DNA of 54,975 nt from Bacilli bacterium (GCA_028691955.1 JAQUYH010000004.1:1-54975); one strand, 5' to 3'; counted from the stretch's first letter, positions 34,147-46,659 are shown. A program made the numbers and translations. Notes: generated by a model not told the origin, from the sequence alone.

Positions 34147-35371
34147 TGAAATAATAGAACTAGCTAAAAAAGCAGAAGATAGTTTAAAAGAACAATTTGA
34201 TAAAATAGAAACAATTCATAGAACAAACAGTGAAAAAGTTTTAAAAGCGTTCACTGATAATCAAGTATCAGAAGTACATTTCAACTCAACAACAGGTTAC
34301 GGATATAATGATATAGGAAGAGATATAATAGAAAAAGTATTTAGTGATATATTAGGTTCAGAGGATGCTTTAGTAAGAAATCAATTTATATCAGGATCTC
34401 ATGCCTTAACTGTATGCTTATTTGCTTTACTTAGACCAAACGATTTATTACTTAGTATAACAGGAAAACCATATGACACATTAGATGAGGTTATTGGCCT
34501 AGTAGAAAACAATAGTTCTTTAAAATCATTTGGAATAAAATATGATCAAATTGATCTAATTAATGATGACTTTGATTATAAAAAAATAGAAGAATATTTA
34601 AAAACAAACAAAGTAAAAGTAGTAGAAATTCAAAGATCAAAAGGATACTCAACTAGAAAAAGTATCAACATAGATAAGTTAAAAAAGGTGATAGATTTAA
34701 TAAAAGCAATAGACAAAAATATTATAGTTATGATAGATAATTGCTACTGTGAATTTGTAGAAACAACGTCTCCAATAGAAGTAAAAGCTGACATTATGGT
34801 TGGTTCATTAATTAAAAATTTAGGTGGTGGGATAGCTCCAAATGGCGCCTACATTGCTGGGAAAAAAGAACTAATAACTTTATGTGCAGAAAGATTAACC
34901 CTACCAGGTGAAGGCAAAGAAGTAGGACCTACTTTAGGTATAAATAAACAAATACTACAAGGCATATTTATGGCTCCTTCAGTTGTAGCGTCTTCTTTAA
35001 AAACAGTTCTTCTAGCAAGCTACATGTTAGAACAATTAGGCTATAAAGTAGAACCAAGCTATAATGAAAATAGATGTGATATAGTAGAAAGTATTTACTT
35101 TAACAATTCAGACAAACTAATTAAATTTTGTCAAGGAATACAAAGTGCTTCCCCAATAGACTCTAACGCCCTACCAGTTCCTTCACCAATGCCAGGATAT
35201 GATAGTAATGTAATAATGGCTTCAGGCTCATTCACACAAGGTTCATCAATAGAAATATCTTGTGATGGTCCATTAAAAGAACCTTACATTGCTTACTTAC
35301 AAGGTAGTTTAACGTATGAATATGGTAGAATTGCAGTATTAAAAGCAATATCAAGTTTACAAAACAAATAA
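34136..35371 (+). CDS. PLP-dependent methionine gamma-lyase family protein
   Basis: The 411-residue protein belongs to the Met_gamma_lyase/'aluminium resistance protein' family: VHFNSTTGYGYNDIGRD, FISGSHALTVCLFALLRPND, VIVMIDNCYCEFVE-type segment (here NIIVMIDNCYCEF), and GSLIKNLGGGIAPNGAYIAG with the PLP lysine (SLIKN). The family is widespread in Bacillota, usually near hfq, glnR or ribosome-maturation genes, and its true substrate is not established. ATG 34136 follows TTAGGTGA and overlaps the dehydrogenase gene. Confidence 0.86.
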   Translation: MISNEIIELAKKAEDSLKEQFDKIETIHRTNSEKVLKAFTDNQVSEVHFNSTTGYGYNDIGRDIIEKVFSDILGSEDALVRNQFISGSHALTVCLFALLRPNDLLLSITGKPYDTLDEVIGLVENNSSLKSFGIKYDQIDLINDDFDYKKIEEYLKTNKVKVVEIQRSKGYSTRKSINIDKLKKVIDLIKAIDKNIIVMIDNCYCEFVETTSPIEVKADIMVGSLIKNLGGGIAPNGAYIAGKKELITLCAERLTLPGEGKEVGPTLGINKQILQGIFMAPSVVASSLKTVLLASYMLEQLGYKVEPSYNENRCDIVESIYFNNSDKLIKFCQGIQSASPIDSNALPVPSPMPGYDSNVIMASGSFTQGSSIEISCDGPLKEPYIAYLQGSLTYEYGRIAVLKAISSLQNK

Positions 35372-35401
35372 AAAAATATATAATTATAAAGGAGGAATAT
35401 T

Positions 35402-35944
35402 ATGGATGATATTTTAACAGAAACAGAACTTAGTATGGAACAAACAATAGAATCAATGGATAAAAGATTAACAAATATTAGAGCAGGTAGAGCTAATGCT
35501 TCTATCCTAAGTAATGTAAAAGTTGCTTACTATGGAGTAGAGACACCTTTAATTCAATTAGCTACTGTATCTGTTCCAGAAGCTCGTCAATTATGCATTA
35601 AACCATTTGACAAGTCCACATTAGGAGCTATCGAAAAAGGAATATATGAAGCAAATATTGGCCTAACACCAAACAATAATGGAGATGTTATTATTTTAAA
35701 CATCCCAGCTTTAACAGAAGACTCTAGAAAAGAATTTGTAAAACAAGCTAAAACAATAGCAGAAGAAGCAAAAATAGCTTTAAGAAATATTAGACAAGAT
35801 GCTAATAACGATATCAAGAAACTAGAAGTTCCAGAAGACGATGCTAAAAGTGGACAAGAAGAAGTACAAGAGTTAATAAATAAATATAATAAAGTAGTTG
35901 AAGAAAAACTAAGCGCTAAAGAAAAAGAATTAATGACTGTATAA
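35402..35944 (+). CDS. frr: Ribosome recycling factor
   Basis: The 180-residue protein matches RRF throughout: MEQTIESMDKRLTNIRAGRANASILS, VKVAYYGVETPLIQLATVSVPEARQL, GLTPNNNGDVIILNIPALTEDSRKE and IRQDANNDIKKLE. With EF-G it splits the ribosome after termination. AAAGGAGG precedes the ATG. pyrH, its usual neighbour, is absent here. Confidence 0.97.
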   Translation: MDDILTETELSMEQTIESMDKRLTNIRAGRANASILSNVKVAYYGVETPLIQLATVSVPEARQLCIKPFDKSTLGAIEKGIYEANIGLTPNNNGDVIILNIPALTEDSRKEFVKQAKTIAEEAKIALRNIRQDANNDIKKLEVPEDDAKSGQEEVQELINKYNKVVEEKLSAKEKELMTV

Positions 35945-35950
35945 TAATGT

Positions 35951-35981
35951 AAAAAGGATATATATATTATATCTTTTTTTT
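35951..35981 (+). terminator. Terminator after frr
   Basis: AAAAAGGATATA pairs with TATATCTTTTT (with one bulged G), followed by more T's. Confidence 0.7.
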
Positions 35982-36013
35982 GTTTAATAAATTATAATGA
36001 TATTGGTGATAAT

Positions 36014-37288
36014 ATGTTAGATATACTAGAAATAATAAATAAAAAAAGAGAAAATAAAGAATTAACTAAAGAAGAAATTAAATATGCAATTAATAATTAT
36101 GTCAACAAGGAGATACCCGACTATCAAATGAGTAGTTTATTAATGGCTATATGTATAAATGGAATGTCAGATGAAGAGATATTTAATTTAACAGATATTA
36201 TGATAAATAGTGGTGAAAAATTAGATTTATCTATGATTAATCCTACAGTAGATAAGCATTCTACAGGTGGAGTTGGCGATAAAACAACCCTTATTTTAGG
36301 CCCTATAGTAGCTAGTTGTGGTATTAATGTATGCAAGATGAGTGGTAGAGGATTAGGCCATACTGGAGGAACAATTGACAAATTAGAATCAATTCCAGGA
36401 TTTAATGTTAACTTAACTAAAGAAGATTTTATAAAACAAATTAAAGAGATTAAGTTAGCTATAACTAGTCAAACAGGAAATCTAGTTCCCGCTGATAAAA
36501 AAGTATATGCTCTAAGAGATGTAACAGGAACAGTTGAATCAATCCCACTAATAGCTTCATCAATTATGAGTAAAAAAATAGCATCAGATGCTTCTAAAAT
36601 AGTTATTGATCTAAAAGTTGGAGAAGGAGCTTTAATTAAAACAAAAGAAGATGCTAAAAAGTTAGCTGAACTAATGATAAAAATAGGAAACCACAATAAT
36701 AAAGAAGTAGTATGTGTTTTAACAGATATGAATGAGCCATTAGGATTTTCTATTGGTAATGCTTTAGAAGTAAGGGAGGCATTAGACTTTTTAGATGGTA
36801 ATATGGCACCAGACTTAAAAGAAGTTATATATAAATTAGCTTCATTAATGGTTAGTCTTGGATTAAATATTAAAGAAGAGAATGCCCTAAATTTAGTAAA
36901 AGAAAAAATAGAAAACAAAGAAGCTTTAAATAAATTTAAAGAATTTATTAAATATCAAGGAGGAGACTTAGATAAACTTACAGTATCAGATAGAGTCTTT
37001 TCCATAAAAAGTCCTTATACTGGTTTTGTCAAAGAAATAGATGCTTTAAAAATAGGCGAACTAGCTAAAAATATTGGAGCAGGTAGACAGACAAAAGAAG
37101 ATATTATTGATTACTCAGTAGGCTTTGTTTTAAGTAAAAAAGTAGGGGATTATGTTTTACAAGATGAAGAATTAGTAAAAGTATACTTAAATAAAAAAGA
37201 CTTAAGCATTGCCGATATTACTAATTGCTTTAAAATAGAAAATGAATTAGGAGAGCTAAATCCTATTATATATGAGGTAATAAAATGA
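36014..37288 (+). CDS. pdp: Pyrimidine-nucleoside phosphorylase
   Basis: The 424-residue enzyme cleaves uridine, thymidine and deoxyuridine with phosphate. It has the N-terminal helical domain, VDKHSTGGVGDKTTLILGP (phosphate loop), KMSGRGLGHTGGTIDKLES, YALRDVTGTVESIPLIASSIMSKK and a C-terminal domain with ENIGAGR-like KNIGAGRQTKEDIID. The length is normal. The NERD-like gene overlaps its stop by 4 bp. Together with cdd (47867) it would allow pyrimidine salvage. Confidence 0.95.
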   Translation: MLDILEIINKKRENKELTKEEIKYAINNYVNKEIPDYQMSSLLMAICINGMSDEEIFNLTDIMINSGEKLDLSMINPTVDKHSTGGVGDKTTLILGPIVASCGINVCKMSGRGLGHTGGTIDKLESIPGFNVNLTKEDFIKQIKEIKLAITSQTGNLVPADKKVYALRDVTGTVESIPLIASSIMSKKIASDASKIVIDLKVGEGALIKTKEDAKKLAELMIKIGNHNNKEVVCVLTDMNEPLGFSIGNALEVREALDFLDGNMAPDLKEVIYKLASLMVSLGLNIKEENALNLVKEKIENKEALNKFKEFIKYQGGDLDKLTVSDRVFSIKSPYTGFVKEIDALKIGELAKNIGAGRQTKEDIIDYSVGFVLSKKVGDYVLQDEELVKVYLNKKDLSIADITNCFKIENELGELNPIIYEVIK

Positions 37289-37905
37289 GTTTTATTTCAT
37301 CAATTCTTCTCTTTTTAAAAACTTTTCTCGAAATGACTTTTAAAGCTCTTTTACCAGTTATTATTTTAATAGCTATATGGATTATTGGTAAAATCCTATA
37401 TAGATATTTTAGATATGGAATTAAAGAATTTGATTTTTTAAAAAAAAGAGAATCAACAAAAGCAATAGATTTAGTTTTAAACATGCTAGCTAATATTCCT
37501 GGTAAAAGAAAAGTTTTTAAACCAAATAATTTGAAATCAGATTTAGTTGTCCTTGATAAAACAGGAATATATCTTTTTAAGATAGTACGTTATAAAGGAT
37601 ATGTTATAGGAGAGAGAAAAGACTTAGAGCTAGAAAATAAAATAACTTTAACAAAAATAGAAAATGTTGAAAATCCTTTTATTACATTAGATAAAGATAA
37701 AGAGGATATTTTAAAAATTGATAAATCTTTAAAAGTAAATGAAGTTTTAATCGTTAATAATATTTCAACTATTAAAATTAAAGGAATACATGAAGGAGAA
37801 TACATATATTTAAAAAACTTTTATTATCACTTTAAAATACTATTTGATAAAGAAGAAGTATATAGTGAGGATAAAATAAAAGAAATAAAGAAAATAATAA
37901 TATAA
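37285..37905 (+). CDS. Membrane-anchored NERD-like protein
   Basis: The 206-residue protein has a hydrophobic N-terminus (about 5-40) and a domain in which SDLVVLDKTGIYLFKIVRYKGYVIGE resembles the nuclease-related NERD core (D..v...GifviEvKn..G.i.G). In NERD the ExK motif is thought catalytic; here the corresponding residues read FKIV, so the site seems altered. Assignment is by motif shape only. Start overlaps the pdp stop (ATGA), so it is cotranslated. Confidence 0.5.
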   Translation: MSFISSILLFLKTFLEMTFKALLPVIILIAIWIIGKILYRYFRYGIKEFDFLKKRESTKAIDLVLNMLANIPGKRKVFKPNNLKSDLVVLDKTGIYLFKIVRYKGYVIGERKDLELENKITLTKIENVENPFITLDKDKEDILKIDKSLKVNEVLIVNNISTIKIKGIHEGEYIYLKNFYYHFKILFDKEEVYSEDKIKEIKKIII

Positions 37906-37935
37906 AGCAAATTTAAACACAATTTGCTTTTTCTT
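37904..37935 (+). terminator. Terminator before smc
   Basis: AAAGCAAATT (37904-37913) pairs with AATTTGCTTT (37921-37930), followed by TTCTTTT; the left arm begins in the stop codon. Confidence 0.85.
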
Positions 37936-38008
37936 TTGATAATTGCTTTAATTGTTGAATTTTAAAGATAAATATTATATAATTAAGATACTAAAAGCAG
38001 GTGTAGAT

Positions 38009-40957
38009 ATGTACTTAAAAGAAATAAAAGCGCATGGATTTAAATCATTCGCTGATAAAATAAATATTGAACTATCAAGCGGTACTAACGCTATAGTTGG
38101 ACCTAACGGTTCAGGCAAAAGCAATATAGTAGATGCTGTGAGATGGGTATTAGGGGAACAATCAGTTAAATCCTTAAGAGGAAATGATTCAATGACTGAC
38201 GTAATCTTCTCAGGAAGTAAATCAAGAAAAGAGTCTGGATCAGCTTCAGTAACCATCATATTTGATAATACCGATAAATATTTACCACTAGACTATACAG
38301 AAGTAGCAATTAAAAGAAAAGTATATAAAGATGGTACAAATGAATATTATTTAAACAATCAAAAATGTAGACTAAAAGATATTGTAGATATATTACTAGA
38401 TAGCGGTATAGCTAAAGAATCATTCAATATAATCTCACAAGGAAAAATAGAAGAAATACTAAATAGTAAACCAAGCGATAGAAGAGTAATATTTGAAGAA
38501 GCCGCTGGTGTTTTAAAATACAAAAGAAGAAAAGAAGCCGCTTTAAAGAAAATAGAAAAAACTCAAGATAATATTACAAGAGCAGAAGACATCATAAAAG
38601 AATTAGAGAACCAAGTAGAACCTTTAAAAGAACAAAAAGATAAAGCATTAAAATATGAAAAATTAACTAAAGAATTAGAAAACATAGAAGTGTCTTTAAT
38701 AACAAATGATATAAAAAAAATAAATATAACTTATTTAGATAATAAAAGAAAGCAAGAAAAGTTAAATACAGAATTAATGGTTTTAACAACTAATAATTCA
38801 TCAAGTGAAGCTAAAATAGAAGAATATAAAAACAAAACAAATAAACTTGAACTTAGTATAGATGCTCTTCAAGAATCATTAATTAAAGCAAATAGCGATT
38901 TAGAAAAAGCAAATAGTGAAAAACAAATTATATTAGAAAGAAAAAAATATCAAGTTGATGACATAAAACTACACAACTCTTTAGTAGAATTAAAAGAGCA
39001 AGAACTTAATCTAAATAATCAAATCTCTAATATAAAAGAAATTATTGAAAATAAAAATAAAGCTATTGAACTATTAAATAGAAAACAAGAGGAATTAAAT
39101 AAAGAATTAAGAACAATTAAAAATAATAAAGATAAAGAAAATATTAGCTTATCTAATTTAATAAAAAATAATTCTAATTTAAATATTAAAATAGATAATT
39201 TACAAAATGAGATAGAAAACAATCTAGATTTACCATCGTCTGTAAGAGCTATTTTAAATAATTTTAGATTAGAAGGAATTCATAATACTTTAGGAAAAAT
39301 AATAGAAATAGAAGAAAAATATGCTCTAGCTATTTCATCAAGTCTAGGCTCCTCTACTAATAATGTTATCGTTGATAACGAAGAAAGCGCTAAGAAAGCT
39401 ATAACATTTTTAAAAGAAAAAAATAGTGGTAGAGTTACATTTTATCCATTAAGTGTTATGAAACCAAAAAATGTTGATATAGAAACAATTAACATTTTAA
39501 ATAAACAAAAAGGTTATATAAATATAGCTTCTAATTTAGTAAAATATGATAAAAAATACAACAGTGTTGTTTTGAATCAATTAGGCAATGTAATTATAGT
39601 AAATAATATTGATGATGGAAATACTATAAGTAAAGCTATCAACTATAGATATAAAGTGGTCACACTAGAAGGTGAAATATTTAACGTAGGTGGATCTATT
39701 ACTGGTGGTAAAACAGTCTATAGAAATGTCATAAATATTAAATTCGAATTAGAATCATTAATCAAAAATAGAAACGATTTAACAAGAGAAATAAAAGAAG
39801 AAGAAAATAAAATAAATGAAATAGATTATGAATTAAAGAATAAAGAAGATGAATTATATTTAAACAATAAAGAATTAATAAATGAAAAAGAATTTATTGA
39901 AAGCAGAAATAACTCATTAAATACTTTAACAACTAAATTAGATGAAATTAGTCTATCTATTAGAAGCACTGATGGTATGCTAAATAATTCATTGTCTAAA
40001 GAAGAAGAAAATATTATCAATAAATATTATGAAATAGAAAAAGAAAAAAATACGATTTCATTAAAACTAAAAGAACTTATATCAGAAAAAGAAAGCATAA
40101 AAGAAGAGCAAGAAAATTATGAGCACACAATTAAACAAGAAAATACTATTTATAATTCTAAACAAAAAGAAGCAAACAATTTGGAAATAGAGATAAATAG
40201 AGCCGAAGTAAAATTAGATATGTTACTTAACACTTTAAATGAAAACTACAATTTAACTTACGAAAAAGCTAAAGAAGATTATATTTTAGTAGATGATGAA
40301 GATGAATCAAGAAATAAAGAGTCTAACTTAAAAAGAGAAATTAAAGAACTTGGTATAGTTAATTTAGGAGCTATTGAAGAGTACGATAGAGTAAGTAAAA
40401 GATATGAATTCTTGATTAGCCAAAAAGAAGACCTGTTAAATGCTATGAACACTTTATCCAACATCATAAATGAAATGGACGAAGTAATGATAAAAGAATT
40501 CAGTAAATCATTCAAAATAATCAAAGAAAAATTTAACGAAACTTTTAGAGAACTATTTAAAGGTGGAAGTGCTGATCTAAAATTAACTGATCCTTCTAAT
40601 TTACTAGAAACCGGAGTCGAAATAATAGCTAGCCCACCAGGCAAGAAATTAACATCAATTTCACTACTATCAGGTGGAGAAAAAACATTTACAGCAATTA
40701 GCTTATTATTTGCTATATTAAAAAGCAGAAGAGTGCCTTTCTGTATACTAGATGAAGTAGAAGCAGCCCTTGATGAAGTAAACGTTTCTAGTTTTGGTGA
40801 ATATATAAATAAACTAAAAGATAAAACTCAATTTGTATTAATAACCCATAAAAAGAAAACAATGGAATATGTTGATGTTCTATACGGAATTACAATGCAA
40901 GAGTCTGGAGTAAGTAAATTAGTTAGTGTTAAGCTAGAAGATATGAGGAGGGAATAA
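38009..40957 (+). CDS. smc: Chromosome partition protein SMC (compact)
   Basis: The 982-residue ATPase has the N-terminal head (MYLKEIKAHGFKSFADK, Walker A GPNGSGKSNIVDAVRWVLGEQS), two long coiled coils, a hinge (about 410-540, with GRVTFYPLSVMK and GGSITGGKT) and the C-terminal head (LSGGEKTFTAISLLFAI at about 887, Walker B FCILDEVEAALDE). It organises the chromosome with ScpA/ScpB. It is about 200 residues shorter than typical SMC, mostly from shorter coiled coils. ATG 38009 follows AGGTG; the longer frame from 37952 is rejected. lemA overlaps by one base. Confidence 0.96.
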   Translation: MYLKEIKAHGFKSFADKINIELSSGTNAIVGPNGSGKSNIVDAVRWVLGEQSVKSLRGNDSMTDVIFSGSKSRKESGSASVTIIFDNTDKYLPLDYTEVAIKRKVYKDGTNEYYLNNQKCRLKDIVDILLDSGIAKESFNIISQGKIEEILNSKPSDRRVIFEEAAGVLKYKRRKEAALKKIEKTQDNITRAEDIIKELENQVEPLKEQKDKALKYEKLTKELENIEVSLITNDIKKINITYLDNKRKQEKLNTELMVLTTNNSSSEAKIEEYKNKTNKLELSIDALQESLIKANSDLEKANSEKQIILERKKYQVDDIKLHNSLVELKEQELNLNNQISNIKEIIENKNKAIELLNRKQEELNKELRTIKNNKDKENISLSNLIKNNSNLNIKIDNLQNEIENNLDLPSSVRAILNNFRLEGIHNTLGKIIEIEEKYALAISSSLGSSTNNVIVDNEESAKKAITFLKEKNSGRVTFYPLSVMKPKNVDIETINILNKQKGYINIASNLVKYDKKYNSVVLNQLGNVIIVNNIDDGNTISKAINYRYKVVTLEGEIFNVGGSITGGKTVYRNVINIKFELESLIKNRNDLTREIKEEENKINEIDYELKNKEDELYLNNKELINEKEFIESRNNSLNTLTTKLDEISLSIRSTDGMLNNSLSKEEENIINKYYEIEKEKNTISLKLKELISEKESIKEEQENYEHTIKQENTIYNSKQKEANNLEIEINRAEVKLDMLLNTLNENYNLTYEKAKEDYILVDDEDESRNKESNLKREIKELGIVNLGAIEEYDRVSKRYEFLISQKEDLLNAMNTLSNIINEMDEVMIKEFSKSFKIIKEKFNETFRELFKGGSADLKLTDPSNLLETGVEIIASPPGKKLTSISLLSGGEKTFTAISLLFAILKSRRVPFCILDEVEAALDEVNVSSFGEYINKLKDKTQFVLITHKKKTMEYVDVLYGITMQESGVSKLVSVKLEDMRRE

Positions 40958-41484
40958 TGGAAATATATTTAGGAATACTAATACTCATAATCGTTATAAT
41001 CATAATTATGTATAACAGATTGATAAAATTAAATTTAAGATGTCAAAACGCTTTAGCTAGTATTGATAATCAATTAAAAAGAAGAGCAGACTTAATACCA
41101 AACTTGGTAAGTGTTACTAAAGGATATGCTGAATATGAAAGTAAAACTTTAATTGAAGTAATTAATAAAAGAAATGAATCTGTAATAGATAAAGCTAATA
41201 ATGATAAAGAAATACATGATAATTTAACAAAATTATTTGCTCTATCAGAAGACTATCCTGATTTAAAGGCAAATGAAATATTTAAAAAACTACAAATAGA
41301 ATTAACAGGAACAGAAGATAAAATAGCTTATGCTAGACAATTCTACAATGATTCAGTTCAGTATTTTAATTCAGCTATTATGACTTTTCCAAATAACCTA
41401 TTAGCTAATATAATGAAATATAAAGAGAAAGAATACTTTAAAGCAACAGAAGAAGAAAAGAAAGTTGTGAAAGTTAGCTTATGA
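40957..41484 (+). CDS. lemA: LemA family protein
   Basis: The 175-residue protein has one N-terminal transmembrane helix (about 3-20) and the family segment NALASIDNQLKRRADLIPNLVSVTKGYAEYE, then a helical domain with ARQFYNDSVQYFNSAIMTFPNNLLA. LemA proteins are often encoded next to HtpX, as here; their role is unclear. GAGGAGGGA precedes the ATG, and the end overlaps htpX by 4 bp. Confidence 0.92.
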   Translation: MEIYLGILILIIVIIIIMYNRLIKLNLRCQNALASIDNQLKRRADLIPNLVSVTKGYAEYESKTLIEVINKRNESVIDKANNDKEIHDNLTKLFALSEDYPDLKANEIFKKLQIELTGTEDKIAYARQFYNDSVQYFNSAIMTFPNNLLANIMKYKEKEYFKATEEEKKVVKVSL

Positions 41485-42359
41485 TTTTAAGAGACGTTAG
41501 AAAAAATAAAAGTAAAACAGCTTTTATAGTTACTTGCTTTGTTATATTTGTAGCCATTTTTATCTATTTTGTATCCTTATGGTTATTTGAAGACACTTAC
41601 CTAGCTATTATAATAGGTGTTATGTTCTCTTTCTTTACGAGTTTTATTTCATACTATAATTCAGACAAAATAGTACTATCAATTAATAAAGCAAGACCAG
41701 CTAATAAAGAAGAAGATAGAGAAATAAATAATATTCTAGAAGGTCTTTGTTTAGCAACAGGACTTCCTAAACCCAAACTATACGTTATGGAAGATCCTTC
41801 CATGAATGCTTTTGCTACAGGAAGAAATCCAGAAAATGCCGTAATATGTGTTACAACTGGACTATTAGAAAGATTAAATAAGAATGAAATAGAAGGCGTT
41901 TTAGCTCATGAACTATCTCATGTTAAAAATTATGATATCTTACTATCGACAGTAGCAACAGTAATGGTTGGATTTGTCGTTTTATTATCTGAATTATTTA
42001 GAAGAGTATCATTTAGAAGAAAACGTGATGATGATAATGGAGGAAACATATTAGCCATTATTGGGTTAATATTTATCATACTAGCTCCCATTTTCAGCAA
42101 ACTCTTACAACTAGCTCTATCTCGCAATAGAGAATACTTAGCCGATAGTAGTGCAGTTGAGATAACAAGAAATAAAGAAGGCTTAATCAGTGCCTTAAAA
42201 AAACTTACAAATGATAATAGACCATTAAAAACAGCAAATGAAGCAACAGCATCAATGTTTATAGTAAACCCGTATAATGCTAAAAAAGTGAAAGATTCTC
42301 TTTTAAGTACACATCCAGCTACTGAAAATAGAATTAAAGCACTTGAAAATATAAAATAA
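41481..42359 (+). CDS. htpX: Membrane metalloprotease HtpX
   Basis: The 292-residue M48 protease has two N-terminal transmembrane helices (about 13-34, 40-58), the zinc motif HELSH (about 143-147) after IEGVLA, two further hydrophobic segments (about 157-173, 190-210) and the third-ligand region NREYLADSSAVEIT. It degrades or controls misfolded membrane proteins. Overlaps lemA, forming the conserved lemA-htpX pair. Confidence 0.95.
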   Translation: MILRDVRKNKSKTAFIVTCFVIFVAIFIYFVSLWLFEDTYLAIIIGVMFSFFTSFISYYNSDKIVLSINKARPANKEEDREINNILEGLCLATGLPKPKLYVMEDPSMNAFATGRNPENAVICVTTGLLERLNKNEIEGVLAHELSHVKNYDILLSTVATVMVGFVVLLSELFRRVSFRRKRDDDNGGNILAIIGLIFIILAPIFSKLLQLALSRNREYLADSSAVEITRNKEGLISALKKLTNDNRPLKTANEATASMFIVNPYNAKKVKDSLLSTHPATENRIKALENIK

Positions 42360-42368
42360 GGAGAATTT

Positions 42369-43154
42369 ATGAAAGTAAAAAATAAAAAAATTGTTGTTAC
42401 CGGAGCAGGTAGCGGAATAGGTAGAGAATTAACTTTACAACTAACAAAAAAAGGTGCTTATGTTATAGCAGTTGATATTAATGAAAATAATCTAAATGAA
42501 ACGATTAAACTAGCTAATAGTTCAAGCATAGACACTTACGTATTAGATGTATCAAATAAAATATTAATAGAAAATTTTGTTAGAGATTGTTTAAGCAAGC
42601 ATGAGTATATTGATGGCTTAATAAACAATGCTGGAATTATCCAACCCTTTACAACAGTAAATGAACTAGACGAAATAACTATTAATAGAATAATGAATGT
42701 TAACTTTTATGGACCACTTAATTTAGTTCAATTATTTCTTCCATCATTATTAAAAAGAAAAGAAGGAAGTATTGTTAATGTATCAAGCATGGGAGGATTT
42801 TTCCCTTTTCCAAAGCAAACAATATATGGAGCTTCAAAAGCAGCAATAAAATTATTTACAGAAGGTTTATATGCCGAATTAATTGATACAAATATTAGTG
42901 TAACAGTAGTATTTCCAGGAGCCATAGCTACTAATATTGCAGCAAACTCTAATGTTAGTGTTAAAACAGATGGGTCTGCTTCTACATACAAAATGACTTC
43001 AGCAAATAAAGCAGCTAGCGAGATTATAAAAGCAATAGAAAAGAAAAAATTTCAATTATATATAGGATCAGACTCTAAGATGATGAATTTTATGTATAAA
43101 ATGAGCCCTAAAAGAGCTATAAAAATGATTAGCAAAAAAATGAAAGATTTATAA
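42369..43154 (+). CDS. Short-chain dehydrogenase/reductase
   Basis: The 261-residue oxidoreductase has TGAGSGIGREL (cofactor loop), the NAD-type Asp in VIAVDINENN, NNAGII, NVSSMGGFFPF, and YGASKAAIKL (Tyr, Lys). The long C-terminal helical end (FMYKMSPKRAIKMISKKM) resembles the membrane-associated 'SDR family' enzymes that act on lipids. Substrate unknown. AAGGAGA precedes the ATG. Confidence 0.85.
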   Translation: MKVKNKKIVVTGAGSGIGRELTLQLTKKGAYVIAVDINENNLNETIKLANSSSIDTYVLDVSNKILIENFVRDCLSKHEYIDGLINNAGIIQPFTTVNELDEITINRIMNVNFYGPLNLVQLFLPSLLKRKEGSIVNVSSMGGFFPFPKQTIYGASKAAIKLFTEGLYAELIDTNISVTVVFPGAIATNIAANSNVSVKTDGSASTYKMTSANKAASEIIKAIEKKKFQLYIGSDSKMMNFMYKMSPKRAIKMISKKMKDL

Positions 43155-43161
43155 AATTTAA

Positions 43162-43190
43162 TTGACAATTAACAAACCCTCTGGTAGTAT
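43162..43190 (+). promoter_or_regulatory. Promoter of the small membrane protein
   Basis: A perfect TTGACA (43162-43167) and TAGTAT (43185-43190) are 17 bp apart, with TGG just before the -10 (extended -10). Confidence 0.75.
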
Positions 43191-43213
43191 AAGAATACGT
43201 TGGGAGAATGCCT

Positions 43214-43516
43214 ATGAAAAAGATAGTATTAAAGAAGAAAGACAATGAAATATTATTCGTTTTTTCAATTATTACATTAATGGTTTATAGTATTTATGCA
43301 TTACTTCATTTGATAACACTTTCTAACATACCATTAACACTAGTAATTGTAATAATATTATCAATAATTGTGACTATCTCTTTAGCAATATACTATGACA
43401 ATAAGTTTATACTTAATACAAAACCAGTAGTAAAAAAGAGGCGCTCCAGGCAATGCAAAAAAGACTTTGCCAAAGAAGAAAACCATAAAATATTTAAAAA
43501 ATTAGCAAAAATATAG
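43214..43516 (+). CDS. Small two-TM membrane protein
   Basis: The 100-residue protein has two transmembrane helices (about 12-32 and 40-60) and a very basic cytoplasmic tail (KKRRSRQCKKDFAKEENHKIFKKLAKI). I do not recognise the family. ATG 43214 is chosen because GGGAG lies 7 nt upstream; ATG 43208 sits too close to it. It has its own strong promoter and terminator, so it is a single-gene unit. A nucleic-acid or phospholipid interaction for the basic tail would be a guess. Confidence 0.6.
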   Translation: MKKIVLKKKDNEILFVFSIITLMVYSIYALLHLITLSNIPLTLVIVIILSIIVTISLAIYYDNKFILNTKPVVKKRRSRQCKKDFAKEENHKIFKKLAKI

Positions 43517-43535
43517 GATAATTAATATCCTTTTT
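43513..43535 (+). terminator. Terminator before hisS
   Basis: AGGATA (43513-43518) pairs with TATCCT (43524-43529), followed by TTTTC TTTT; it overlaps the preceding stop. Confidence 0.75.
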
Positions 43536-43590
43536 CTTTTGTAATTGCGGATTAAAGCAATATAATGTATAATTAAAAAAGGTGATTGAA

Positions 43591-45978
<2,388 letters not shown>

Positions 45979-45998
<20 letters not shown>

Positions 45999-46659
45999 CC
46001 TTTTCTAATAAACAAATTGGAGCTTCATTCATTGATCCTAGATATATTGCGGTATTCTTACCTGCATTCTTACCAATATACATAGCTTTATCGGCAATAT
46101 CTATATTACTTTTGTAATCCAAATAGTTATTATATTTTGTCACACCAATACTTAAAGTAAAATGTGGTAAGTTAGGCTCTTCTATAAATTTTCTTTCTAA
46201 ATTTTCTTTAAGTCTTTTCATTAACACTCTTAAAGTTTCGAAATCAATTCCATTTAGTAGTAAAACAAACTCATCACCACCAAATCTTGCACATAAATCG
46301 TTGCTTCTAAAAGTAGAGCTTAAGGTTGAACTTAATAATTTTAAAGCTTCATCACCAATAAGGTGACCGTAAAAATCATTGATACCCTTAAAATTATCAA
46401 TATCAATAAAAGCTAAATAGTGATTACTATTGTCATATACTCTTTTTAAAGCTTTATTCTTAAAAGATTCTTTTGTATACAAAGTTGTTAAATCATCTTT
46501 TGCTGTTGGTTCCATTATTGATTTATTAGTTTTAATCATTAAATTAATTAATAAAGACATTATTTTCACTAAATTTATAATTTTTTGACTTTTCTTTTTC
46601 TCTTTTACCAATTGCTCTCTTAATCTTCTATTTTCTTTTACTAGCTCTTCATTTGTCAT
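45979..46659 (-). CDS. Diguanylate cyclase (GGDEF domain) with coiled-coil N-terminus
   Basis: The 226-residue protein has a charged coiled coil (about 3-28), a weakly hydrophobic helix (about 28-45), then a GGDEF domain: DDLTTLYTKESF, FIDIDNFKGINDFYGHLIGDEAL, and RFGGDEFVLLL (GGDEF 127-131). The I-site RxxD is present five residues before GGDEF (R118-D121), so product inhibition by c-di-GMP is likely. All catalytic residues appear intact. GGTGAGG precedes the ATG on the minus strand. No EAL, HD-GYP or PilZ protein is visible in this window. Confidence 0.9.

Noticed and set aside
36469-36918. 149-codon minus-strand frame inside pdp
   Set aside because: Antisense shadow of a well-recognised gene.
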